Positions 8,145 through 15,458 of a stretch of 25,320 nucleotides of DNA are shown here, piece after piece. This stretch comes from DAOTTI01 sp034437795 (GTDB taxonomy: Bacteria > Chloroflexota > UBA11872 > UBA12225). Under the pieces are notes generated by a model. That model did no database searches. It saw nothing but the letters and a program-made list of their open reading frames with translations, and was not told where the DNA came from. The position numbers were made by a program, and so were the translations under genes. How positions within the stretch are numbered: position 1 is the first letter of the stretch; the number at the start of each line of letters is the position of its first letter. Where the stretch lies: positions 1 through 25,320 of the forward strand of contig DAOTTI010000049.1 in the NCBI GenBank assembly GCA_034437795.1, in the 5' to 3' direction.

Positions 8145-10397
8145 CTCCAACCTCCCATCCTCTACTCCCACCACCACCTTCTGCCCCGGCACAAGCGTCC
8201 CGTTCACCAGACGCTCCGAGATGGCGTCTTTGACGTAGGTCTGGAGGATGCGGATCAGCGGCCGGGCGCCGAGCTCCGGCTCCTGGTGCTGGTCTAGCAG
8301 CCACTCCCTGGCGCTGGCCGAGACCTCCAAGGTGATGCCCTGGGCCGCGAGCTGGCGGGCCAGCTTGGCCAGCATCAGGTCCAGGATCCTGGCCAGCGCC
8401 GGCCGGTCGAGCGGATCGAAGACGATGATGGCGTCCAGCCGGTTCAGAAACTCGGGACGGAAGTGGCGCCGCACCGCGGCCATCACCGCCTCTTTGGGTG
8501 TGGTGCCGGCCGGAAGCTCGTCCGGGTACGTCAGGGCGCGGCTGCCCAGGTTCGAGGTCATGACCACGACCGTATTGCGGAAGCTCACCACGCGCCCGTG
8601 GCTGTCCTGCAGCTGCCCCTGGTCGAACACCTGCAGGAAGAGGTCGTAGACGTCGGGGTGGGCCTTCTCCACCTCATCCAGCAGGATCACCGCGTACGGG
8701 CGCTGGCGCACTCGTTCCGTAAGCTGCCCGCCCTGCTCATAGCCCACGTAGCCCGGCGGTGCCCCGATCAGCCGCGCCACGGTGTGCTTCTCCATGTACT
8801 CGGACATATTGAGGGTGATGACGGCGTCCTCCGCCCCGAAGAGAAACTCGGCCAGCGCCAGGGCGCTCTCCGTCTTGCCCACCCCCGTCGGCCCCAGGAA
8901 AAGGAAGGAGCCGATGGGGCGCTTGGGGTCCTTGAGGCCGGTGCGGGCGCGCCGCACGGCGCGCGCCAGCGCGCTAATGGCGGCGTCCTGGCCGACCACG
9001 CGCTGGTGCAGGATCTCCTCCATACGGGCCAGACGATCCCGCTCCTGGCCGGCGATCTGGCCGATGGGTATGCCGGTCATCTGGTGAAGGGCCTGCGCCA
9101 CGTCCGCCTCGTCCACGATGGTGTCCGGCGCTCCATCCCCGCCTTGCCCGGACGGCGCCTCCCCCGTGAAGAGCGCGGTGTGGGAGAGGCGCACGAGGGC
9201 GCAGGCGCGCTGCAGCAGGCGCACGGCCGCCGACGGCTGCGGTTCCGAGAGATACTGGCGCGAGAGGGCGCCGGCGGCCGGCAGGGCGGCCTCGGCCACC
9301 GTGACCTGGCTGTCCTGCTCCATGGCCGGCTTGACGGCGGCCAGCACCGCCAGCGTCTCCGCATCATCCGCCGGCGGCACCACGAGGGGGCGCAGATGGT
9401 CACGCAGCACGGGATCCGGCTCCAGATGGCGGGTGTAGAGCGGGGGCGTGCTTGTCCCCAGGACGCGCAGCCGGTCTTCCAGCAGGGCCTGCCGGAGCGC
9501 CACGCCGGCTTCGGCGAAGCCGGCCAGCGCCGAGGCGCCGAAGAACTGGTGGATGTCCGGCAGGGCCAGGATGGCGCCCCTGGCGGCGTCGATGGCCTGG
9601 CGGATCACCAGTTCGGGCCCGTCGAGCAAGGCAGCGGGAGCAACCGCGTACACCGCTTTGGGAACGCCGGGCAGCGGGCCGCGCGCCAGCACCTGGGCCA
9701 GGGCCTGCACCAGCGAGCGCCGCCCGACCCCTGGCTCGCCCAGCAGGACGACGCTGGTGCGGGGCTGCGCCAGCAGATTGGCCATCTGCCTGAGCAGGGC
9801 GCTACGCTCCGCCACGAGCGGGCGCCGGCCGGCCTTGATCTGGCCGACGAGGTCGGTGACGGCGCCGTCCAGCGTGGCCTCACCATCGCCTTCTGCCCCG
9901 CCGTGGCGCGCCGCCAGGCGCGGCGGGAGCGGGATGCCGGCCGACACCGCCCGCACGCCGGGAGCAGCGATGCCGGCGCGTTCGAACGTGGATGTGGCCG
10001 GCGTGTCCTGCTCCAGCAGCGCAACCAGCAGATGGTCGGTGCCGGCCACAGGCTTACGCTGCTCGGCGGCCAGCTGTCTCGCCCGCTCGAGCACGCGCGC
10101 CAGGTCCGGCGCCACCTGAAACGGCTCACCGCGATAGCGGTAGACGGCCCCACCTGGCGCCAGCGACTCCTGCAGGTCCCGCAGGCCCGCCTCCAGGCGC
10201 AGGCGGAGCTCGAACAGGTCGACGCCGAAGTAGGCGCGCAGCAGCTTGCTGGCCAGGCTATCGCTCTGCTTGAGCAGCGCGGTGGCCAGGTGGTCGGCCG
10301 TGACGGTGCGATGGCCGCGGTTGCGCGCGATGACGGTGGCCAGGTCGATGGCGCGGATCGCCTCCGGCGAGAAGCCGCTGGTACTGAGCTCAGACAT
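8130..10397 (-). CDS. Clp/Hsp100-family AAA+ ATPase with degenerate first ATPase domain
   Basis: A 755-residue double-ring AAA+ protein with a ClpA/ClpC-like layout. Residues 1-150 are a double Clp N-domain repeat (FSPEAIRAIDLA and FQVAPDLARVLERA). D1 (about 175-400) is degenerate: Walker A is GEPGVGRRS with Arg226 in place of Lys, Walker B is AILALPDIH with Pro280-Asp281 in place of Asp-Glu, and the LERRF arginine fingers read LRDHL. D2 (about 455-745) is intact: GPTGVGKTE (502-510), ILLDEVEKAH (571-580), sensor Asn in MTSN, arginine finger in FLNRLD and sensor 2 in GARPL. No coiled-coil M domain is inserted, and the loop between MTSN and FRPEF lacks the IGF/IGL tripeptide that docks ClpP. 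So it probably remodels proteins using D2 alone. Divergent from a second odd AAA+ gene. Confidence 0.88.
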   Translation of the reverse strand: MSELSTSGFSPEAIRAIDLATVIARNRGHRTVTADHLATALLKQSDSLASKLLRAYFGVDLFELRLRLEAGLRDLQESLAPGGAVYRYRGEPFQVAPDLARVLERARQLAAEQRKPVAGTDHLLVALLEQDTPATSTFERAGIAAPGVRAVSAGIPLPPRLAARHGGAEGDGEATLDGAVTDLVGQIKAGRRPLVAERSALLRQMANLLAQPRTSVVLLGEPGVGRRSLVQALAQVLARGPLPGVPKAVYAVAPAALLDGPELVIRQAIDAARGAILALPDIHQFFGASALAGFAEAGVALRQALLEDRLRVLGTSTPPLYTRHLEPDPVLRDHLRPLVVPPADDAETLAVLAAVKPAMEQDSQVTVAEAALPAAGALSRQYLSEPQPSAAVRLLQRACALVRLSHTALFTGEAPSGQGGDGAPDTIVDEADVAQALHQMTGIPIGQIAGQERDRLARMEEILHQRVVGQDAAISALARAVRRARTGLKDPKRPIGSFLFLGPTGVGKTESALALAEFLFGAEDAVITLNMSEYMEKHTVARLIGAPPGYVGYEQGGQLTERVRQRPYAVILLDEVEKAHPDVYDLFLQVFDQGQLQDSHGRVVSFRNTVVVMTSNLGSRALTYPDELPAGTTPKEAVMAAVRRHFRPEFLNRLDAIIVFDPLDRPALARILDLMLAKLARQLAAQGITLEVSASAREWLLDQHQEPELGARPLIRILQTYVKDAISERLVNGTLVPGQKVVVGVEDGRLEMRNA

Positions 10398-10594
10398 GTC
10401 CCCGTCCAGGACGGCGGCTCGTCGCGCCGTCCGCCGGCGGCTCGGGCCAGGCCGGCGCTGCCGTCCAGCGTGCGACGAGCTGCGAATACGGAGAGTGTAC
10501 CCTTGGGCGGCCAGGGGGCGGCGCCGGCGGCCGCTGGCCGAGGGGTACGGCTGGCCGGCTGTGGCGCCCTGGCGACCATGGAGCAGCGCGTGGT
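10398..10594. promoter_or_regulatory. Divergent promoter region of the two AAA+ genes
   Basis: These 197 bp separate the divergent starts at 10397 (-) and 10595 (+). On the minus strand a GGGTACACT sequence (TACACT at 10494-10499) resembles the TACACT hexamers seen before queF and the glycosyltransferase, but no clear -35 accompanies it. No HrcA (CIRCE) or CtsR operator is visible, unlike many clp operons. Confidence 0.3.
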
Positions 10595-11602
10595 ATGGCG
10601 CTGGTAGACGAGCGAACGCAGTACCTCAATCTGGCGCAGATCGATGCCGCCTGCCGCGAGGTGGCCGCACGCCTGCTGGTGGGACGCGAGGCGCTGATCC
10701 CTGCCCTGCGCCGCGAGCTGATCACCGTCAGCGCGAACGGGCTGCGGGCGAGCGCCCTGGGGCAGGGGCTGTTCGGGCCCTACGCCCCGCGCCCGGGCCT
10801 GCTGGCCGTGGCCGGCCCGGGTGGCACGGGAAAGACGTACTTTGGCGAGTTGCTGGCCCGCGTCCTCTACGGCGAGCACTTCGCCCGCCACCTGATTTAC
10901 GTCAACTGCCGCGCCTACCTCGCGGCGCGGGCGGCGCCCATCCCCCGCGCGAAGCTGGAGGCGGGGCCGGTCGCCATCGTGACGCTGGATGGCGTGGAGG
11001 CGCTGGCCGAGCTGCCGCCGGCGGCAGCGGTGTGGGCTGACGCCCTGCGCTCGGGCCGCGCGTCGCTGCCGGCGATCAATGAGCGAGGGGAGGTGACGCC
11101 GGTGGAGCTGTCGTTCCACCGCGCGCTGGTGGTAGCCATCGCCAACGTCGCCCGCGACAAGGTGCTGCACGTTGGCTTCCACCCCGTGGCGGCGCGGCCG
11201 GTCGGGCAGGAGACGGCGGACCGGATTATCCGCGATGACCTGGCGCGGCTCCTGGAAGGGACCCTGGCCGAGGTCTTCTCGCAGGAGCGCTGGCTCATCC
11301 TCCCGCCGCTGGACCAGAGCGGGATGCGCCGGCTGGTCGCGCTCCAGCTCCGCTCGCTGGCGGAGCGGCTCCCGCGCGGATCGCCGCCCATCGAGATCAC
11401 CGAGCCGGCGGCCCAGCGCCTGATCGACCTGGCCCTGGCGTCGCGCTCCCCGAACAAGACCCTCTCCCTGGTCGAGGTGATCCAGTCGGTGGTGGAGCCG
11501 CCGGTCAACGAGGCCCTGCTGGCGGCCGCGGCGCCGGTACCCCTGCGCGTGCGCGTGAGCCTCCGCGATGGCCGGCCCCTGGCGGAGGTGGCCCATGCCT
11601 GA
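10595..11602 (+). CDS. Clp-D2-like single-ring AAA+ protein lacking the Walker B glutamate
   Basis: A 335-residue protein. Residues 10-60 (IDAACREVAARLLVGREALI) match the lead-in to a Clp/Hsp100 D2 domain. Walker A GPGGTGKTYFGELLA (74-88) is intact. The Walker B region AIVTLDGVEAL has Asp132, but the catalytic Glu is Gly133. Sensor 1 looks present (VAIANV, Asn184). The segment matching FRPEFLNRID is shortened to VFSQERWLIL, so the usual arginine finger is missing, and the GARPL sensor 2 is replaced by SPNKTLSLVEVIQ. It should bind ATP but hydrolyse it poorly, if at all. The ATG has GGAG 11 bases upstream. Its TGA overlaps the start of the DNA glycosylase gene, so the two are probably translated together. 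Divergent from the Clp-like gene. Function unknown. Confidence 0.75.
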   Translation: MALVDERTQYLNLAQIDAACREVAARLLVGREALIPALRRELITVSANGLRASALGQGLFGPYAPRPGLLAVAGPGGTGKTYFGELLARVLYGEHFARHLIYVNCRAYLAARAAPIPRAKLEAGPVAIVTLDGVEALAELPPAAAVWADALRSGRASLPAINERGEVTPVELSFHRALVVAIANVARDKVLHVGFHPVAARPVGQETADRIIRDDLARLLEGTLAEVFSQERWLILPPLDQSGMRRLVALQLRSLAERLPRGSPPIEITEPAAQRLIDLALASRSPNKTLSLVEVIQSVVEPPVNEALLAAAAPVPLRVRVSLRDGRPLAEVAHA

Positions 11603-12506
11603 GCTGCCCGACGTCGCCGTCTACGTCTCATGCCTGCAGGCGCGCCTGCTTGGCCACCCCCTGGAGGCCATCCGCATCGCCAGCCCCTTTGTGCTGCGCT
11701 CGGTCCGCCCGCCGGTCACGGCCGCGCACGGCCGGCGGGTGGCAGCGGTGCGGCGCCTGGGCAAGCGGATCGTGCTGGCGCTCGAAGGGGAGCTCTTCCT
11801 GGTCATCCACCTGATGATCGCGGGGCGGCTGCACTGGCGCGACCGCACGTCCCTTGAGCGAAACGAACCAGGCGCGAAGATCCCTTCCAGGGTGGGCCTG
11901 GCCGCCTTCGACTTTCCCGTAGGAACCCTGCTCTTGACCGAGGCGGGCACGAAGAAGCGGGCGTCGCTGCGCCTGGTGGAGGGCGAGGCGGCCCTGGCAA
12001 CGCTCAATCCAGGCGGGCTGGAGGTGCTGGAGGCCGATCTCCCCAGCTTCCGGTGCGCGCTGACGCGGGAGAACCACACCCTCAAGCGAGCGCTCACGGA
12101 CCCGCGCCTGTTCAGCGGGATCGGCAACGCCTATTCGGACGAGATCCTGCACCGCGCCCGGCTGTCCCCCGTGCAGCTCACGCAACGCCTGGCGGATGCG
12201 GAGATCGAGCGCCTGTTCCATGCCTGCCGCGAGACGCTGCTCGATTGGATTGCGCGCCTGCAGGCTGAGACTGGTGATGGCTTCCCTGACCGCGTCACGG
12301 CCTTCCGTGAAGGAATGGCCGTCCATGGGCGGTTCCGGCAGCCCTGCCCCGTCTGCGCGGCGCCGGTACAGCGGATCGTCTACGCCGAGAACGAGGCGAA
12401 TTACTGCCCACGGTGCCAGACGAACGGCCGGCTGCTGGCCGACCGCGCCCTCTCGCGCCTGCTGAAGGGGGACTGGCCGCGCACTCTGCCCGACGAGCCC
12501 TCGTGA
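11595..12506 (+). CDS. Fpg/Nei-family DNA glycosylase/AP lyase
   Basis: A 303-residue base-excision repair enzyme that removes oxidised bases and nicks the resulting abasic site. The ATG at 11595 is fixed by the family: after removal of Met, Pro is the catalytic N-terminus (MPELPDVAVY; Pro2, Glu3). GGAGG lies 6 bases upstream. Seen: Lys57 in RRLGKRIV, helix-two-turn-helix around LFSGIGNAYSDEILHRARLSP, and a C-terminal zinc finger with Cys251, Cys254, Cys271 and Cys274. The finger continues CQTNGRLLADRALSRLL. It belongs to the PELPD type rather than classical MutM (PELPEVE), so its preferred lesion is not certain. The start overlaps the AAA+ gene by 8 bp (ATGCCTGA), indicating translational coupling. 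Ends 21 bp from the convergent PurM-like gene. Confidence 0.93.
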   Translation: MPELPDVAVYVSCLQARLLGHPLEAIRIASPFVLRSVRPPVTAAHGRRVAAVRRLGKRIVLALEGELFLVIHLMIAGRLHWRDRTSLERNEPGAKIPSRVGLAAFDFPVGTLLLTEAGTKKRASLRLVEGEAALATLNPGGLEVLEADLPSFRCALTRENHTLKRALTDPRLFSGIGNAYSDEILHRARLSPVQLTQRLADAEIERLFHACRETLLDWIARLQAETGDGFPDRVTAFREGMAVHGRFRQPCPVCAAPVQRIVYAENEANYCPRCQTNGRLLADRALSRLLKGDWPRTLPDEPS

Positions 12507-12527
12507 TCGCGCGTACCGCAGCCCTCA

Positions 12528-13652
12528 CTACCGCACCTGCAGCGCGCCCGCCTCGTAGGTGATACCGAGCGGCCGGAGCAGCACGCGCCTGGGGCCGCGC
12601 TCCACCGTCCCAGCGTGCAGCAGTTCGGCGCCAGCGCGACGCGCCACTTGCTGCGCCTGCGGCACGGCGCCCTCCGCGACGTAGAAGGCGAAGCCGCCCC
12701 CCATATTGAACGTGCCGTAGGCCTCTTCGTCGGACAGGGCCAGCTGCTGCTGAATGAAGGCGAGCACCGGCGGCACGGGCGGGAGCCGGTCGATGACGTA
12801 GGTGAGGTCCCGGTCCGCCCGCATCAGCTTGCGCCAGCCGTGCCCGGTGATAGGCGAGGCATAGTGCACGGGCACGCCGGCATCCTGGAGTGCCTCCACC
12901 AGCGACCCGTACAGCGGCGCCGGATCAAGCAGGACCTCCCCGTAGCCGCGCCCGGCCGGATCGCCTGGGACCGGCGTGGCGTACCCGCCGGGCAGGCGCC
13001 GCGCCAGCTCGCGGGCCAGCGTCAGGCCATTGGCGTGAATGCCGGTGGAGGGAGCGACCAGAATGGCGTCGCCGGGCGCAAGGCGCTCGGCGGAGAGCAG
13101 ACGCTCCTTCGGGCGGATAATGCCTACCGCCGCCCCTGCCAGGTCGATCACGCCCGGCTGGATGATGCCGGCAAGGGTCTGCGTCTCGCCGCCCCCCCAG
13201 GCGGCGCCTGCCTCAGCGCAGGCCTCGGCCCAGCCCCGGACCAGGTCGGCCACCCGCTCCCGGTCGGCAAACCAGCCAGAATCGCCCGCCGCCCAGTACG
13301 CGCTGACCGCGAGCGGCACGGCGCCGACCGCCGCCAGGTCGTTGAGGATGGTGGCCACCGCGTCACGCGCCACCTGGTCGTAGTGGCTGCGGCCGGTAAT
13401 CGCGCGGACGGCATCGGCGACGAGGTTCTTGGTCCCCAGCCCTTCTGTCAACGTGGCGAGATAATGGTCGCCGGCATCGATGACGTAGGCGGCGTCCCCG
13501 CGGCTGGCAGGCACCTCGGCATAGCCACGGCGCGCCAGCAGGGCACCGGTGCGCCGCGCGGCGTCCTGGGCCAGGCGCTTGGCGGGATCAAGGATGCCAT
13601 AGTCCACGCCAGCGGCCGCATAGGCGCCGTCAGTCGGCACGGTCGAGGCCAC
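12528..13652 (-). CDS. AIR synthase (PurM)-superfamily protein, divergent type
   Basis: About 374 residues with the PurM/AIR synthase fold (ATP-dependent ring closure in purine synthesis is the classical reaction). Seen: YAAAGVDYGILDPAKRL at the N-terminus, TEGLGTKNLVADAV (69-82, matching canonical DGVGTK), ARDAVATILNDLAAVGAVPL (95-114), WGGGETQTLAGI (152-163), STGIHANGLTLAR, SPITGHGWRKLMR and TFNMGGGFAFYV. The order matches PurM, but several signature residues differ, so this may be an AIR synthase-related protein rather than the cell's PurM. Start: the GTG at 13652 has no clear ribosome binding site; a GTG at 13640 is an alternative and would shorten it by four residues. No other pur gene is nearby. 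Convergent with the glycosylase gene, with a repeat-rich spacer upstream. Confidence 0.8.
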   Translation of the reverse strand: MASTVPTDGAYAAAGVDYGILDPAKRLAQDAARRTGALLARRGYAEVPASRGDAAYVIDAGDHYLATLTEGLGTKNLVADAVRAITGRSHYDQVARDAVATILNDLAAVGAVPLAVSAYWAAGDSGWFADRERVADLVRGWAEACAEAGAAWGGGETQTLAGIIQPGVIDLAGAAVGIIRPKERLLSAERLAPGDAILVAPSTGIHANGLTLARELARRLPGGYATPVPGDPAGRGYGEVLLDPAPLYGSLVEALQDAGVPVHYASPITGHGWRKLMRADRDLTYVIDRLPPVPPVLAFIQQQLALSDEEAYGTFNMGGGFAFYVAEGAVPQAQQVARRAGAELLHAGTVERGPRRVLLRPLGITYEAGALQVR

Positions 13653-14222
13653 GACGGGATGATAGGCGCCACGCCACTGGCACCGCCAGCTCAGCGGCGC
13701 ATCCGCCGAGCTCCGGGCTCCTGAACCTATCCGCGAGCTCCTGGCTCCTGAAACCTATCTGACACAGGAAGTAGCACGAGGTTGCCGACCGCGCCATCTA
13801 GGCCATGCTCTGCGTTCCAAGCCCGCACTTGCCACGACGTCGGCCGTCGTCCCCCTCTCCCGCATCTGGCAGCCGCGTCGGCCGGCCCAAGCCGCACGGC
13901 CGTGGCCCTCGTCCCTCTCCGTGTCGGAGACGGGGCGGCGAGGCCAAGCCGCATGGCCGTGGCCCTCGTCCCTCTCCGTGTCGGAGCGGGGGCGAGGGGG
14001 TGAGGTCTGCTCCTCCCTCGCGGCGCGGCCCCGGCCGAAGGGGGTGAGGTCCGTCCCCCTCTCCCGCGTGCCGGAGAGGGGGCAAGGGGGTGAGGGCTGC
14101 TGCCCGCGTCTCCGTGTCCCCGCGTCGGCGCAGGGGGCGGCGGGGCCAGGGCCGGCATCTCCCTGCCTCATCCGCCCCACTGGTTGGTAGCATGGTCGCC
14201 GGCAAGAGACCGGCGACGCGTC
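13653..14222. repeat. 570-bp gene-free spacer built from several repeats
   Basis: No credible gene. From left to right: a 27-bp-period pair (13707-13731 and 13734-13759; GAGCTCC..GGCTCCTGAA..CCTATC). Then a 42-bp unit present twice with a period of 57 (13888-13929 and 13945-13986, one mismatch). Then GGGGGTGAGGTCTGCT and the GCGGCGCGGCCCCGGCC block. Then a hairpin with 10-bp arms (14055-14064 with 14073-14082), and finally GGGGGTGAGGGCTGCT plus the CGCGTCTCCGTGTC phrase (to 14125). The last half copies the order found at about 3448-3564. The epimerase promoter must lie to the right of this, but I see no clear boxes. Confidence 0.75.
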
Positions 14223-15155
14223 ATGGCCAACCTGCTCATCACCGGAGGCGCGGGATACGTCGGGGCGGTCGTGACCGGCGCCTGCCTCGACGCCGGCCAC
14301 CACGTCACCGTGCTCGACTCCCTGGAAGCGGGCGGCCAGGGGCTGCTGGGCTACGCGCCACACTCGCGCTTCCGGTTCGTGCGCGGCGACGTCCGCGATC
14401 CCCGCGCGCTGCGCGAGGCGCTGCCGGGGCAGGACGCCATCATACACCTGGCGGCGGTCGTCGGCTTCCGTGCCTGCAACGCCGATCCACAGCGCGCCGT
14501 CTCGGTCAACGTCGACGGCACGCGCGCCCTGCTCGCCGCCCGCCAGCGGGGGCAGCTCCTGCTCTACGCCTCGACCGGCAGCGTCTACGGCGCAGTCCCA
14601 GGTGGCGTGTGCCACGAAGGGGTCGATCCCGCGCCCCTCTCGCTCTACGGCCGCACCAAGTTCCAGGCCGAGCGCCTGGCCCTGGATGCCGGCGATGCGG
14701 TCGCCCTTCGCTTTGCCACCGCCTTTGGCGTCTCGCCCCGCATGCGGCTCGATCTGCTAGTCAACGAGTTCGTCTACTCGGCCAGGCGCCGCGGCTATCT
14801 CATCGTCTACGACAAGGACGCGCGGCGCACCTTCATCCACGTCCGCGACATGGCGCGGGCCTTGCTGTTCGCGCTCGAGCGCTTCCCGACCATGGCCGGC
14901 CAGGTCTATAACGCCGGCTGCGAGCGCCTGAACCTCACCAAGGATGACGTGGCGCGCCTCATTCTCGCCCGCCAGCCGTTCTTTCTGACCTATGGGCCGG
15001 TCGGCGCGGATGAGGACCGGCGCGACTACGCCGTCTCCTACGCCAAGCTCCGCGCCGCCGGCTTCGAGACCCAGGTCACCATGGAGATGGGCATCGACGA
15101 GCTGCTGCGCGCCGTCGACCTGCTCGAGTGGCGCGCCCCCTATGGCAACGTCTAA
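14223..15155 (+). CDS. NAD-dependent sugar-nucleotide epimerase/dehydratase (extended SDR)
   Basis: A 310-residue extended SDR of the NDP-sugar epimerase/dehydratase family. It binds NAD(P) in a Rossmann fold and alters a nucleotide-linked sugar in the cytosol. Seen: MANLLITGGAGYVGAVV with GxxGxxG at residues 8-14, and an Asp in VTVLDSL at the end of strand 2 (NAD rather than NADP). IIHLAAVVGF is next, then STGSVYG, the catalytic YGRTK (Tyr and Lys), RFATAFGVSPRMRLDLLVNEF, and RRTFIHVRDMARALLFAL. The last blocks resemble UDP-glucose/GDP-sugar epimerases with a bound sugar nucleotide. The ATG at 14223 matches the family N-terminus; the ribosome binding site is weak, and a TTG-started extension of 13 residues is not conserved-looking. 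Substrate not assignable. No other glycan gene adjoins it, though the GT87-like transferase is 6 kb away. Confidence 0.88.
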   Translation: MANLLITGGAGYVGAVVTGACLDAGHHVTVLDSLEAGGQGLLGYAPHSRFRFVRGDVRDPRALREALPGQDAIIHLAAVVGFRACNADPQRAVSVNVDGTRALLAARQRGQLLLYASTGSVYGAVPGGVCHEGVDPAPLSLYGRTKFQAERLALDAGDAVALRFATAFGVSPRMRLDLLVNEFVYSARRRGYLIVYDKDARRTFIHVRDMARALLFALERFPTMAGQVYNAGCERLNLTKDDVARLILARQPFFLTYGPVGADEDRRDYAVSYAKLRAAGFETQVTMEMGIDELLRAVDLLEWRAPYGNV

Positions 15156-15169
15156 CCCCGATGCTCCAC

Positions 15170-15243
15170 TGTCACCAGCGTGACCTCAGTGCTACCAGCG
15201 TGACCTCAGTGCCACCAGCGTGACCTCAGTGCCACCAGCGTGG
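15170..15243. repeat. 20-bp tandem repeat, about 3.6 copies
   Basis: The unit GCCACCAGCGTGACCTCAGT runs from 15171 in register (15171, 15191, 15211, 15231 partial) with only one or two changes among copies. It starts 15 bases after the epimerase stop codon. No spacers separate the units, so it is not a CRISPR array. The whole 303-bp gap to the sulfatase has no gene. Confidence 0.9.
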
Positions 15244-15414
15244 CGAGCCAAACCCTTGCCTGCGTCTCAGGTACCCCAGCCCAGGGGCGCATGGCCGACC
15301 CCTCACATGCGGCGCCCTCACCACCGCCCGCTCTCCCAAGCGACGACGGGACTCCTGGCTGGCCATGAAGCAGCCAGGCTAGATCACCCCATGAGTGAGA
15401 AGCTGAGTAGCTAC

Positions 15415-15453
15415 GAACCTTGAACTTTGAACCTTGAACTTTGAACCTTGAAG
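15415..15453. repeat. TTGAACTTTGAACC short-period repeat
   Basis: About two and a half copies of a 14-base unit made of two near-identical heptamers (GAACCTT and GAACTTT), just outside the sulfatase stop codon. The complementary phrase appears at 23591-23630. Confidence 0.85.
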
Positions 15454-15458
15454 TCCGG

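Noticed and set aside
8463..10607. A 714-codon open frame on the plus strand opposite the Clp-like gene
   Set aside because: It is the shadow of a GC-rich gene with strong Clp motifs; its translation shows no domain and has skewed His/Arg/Gly content.
9605..11596. A 663-codon open frame on the minus strand across both AAA+ genes
   Set aside because: It overlaps recognisable genes on both strands and has no motif of its own.
15170..15243. CRISPR-like array
   Set aside because: The 20-bp units are directly joined with no spacers, and no cas gene is present.
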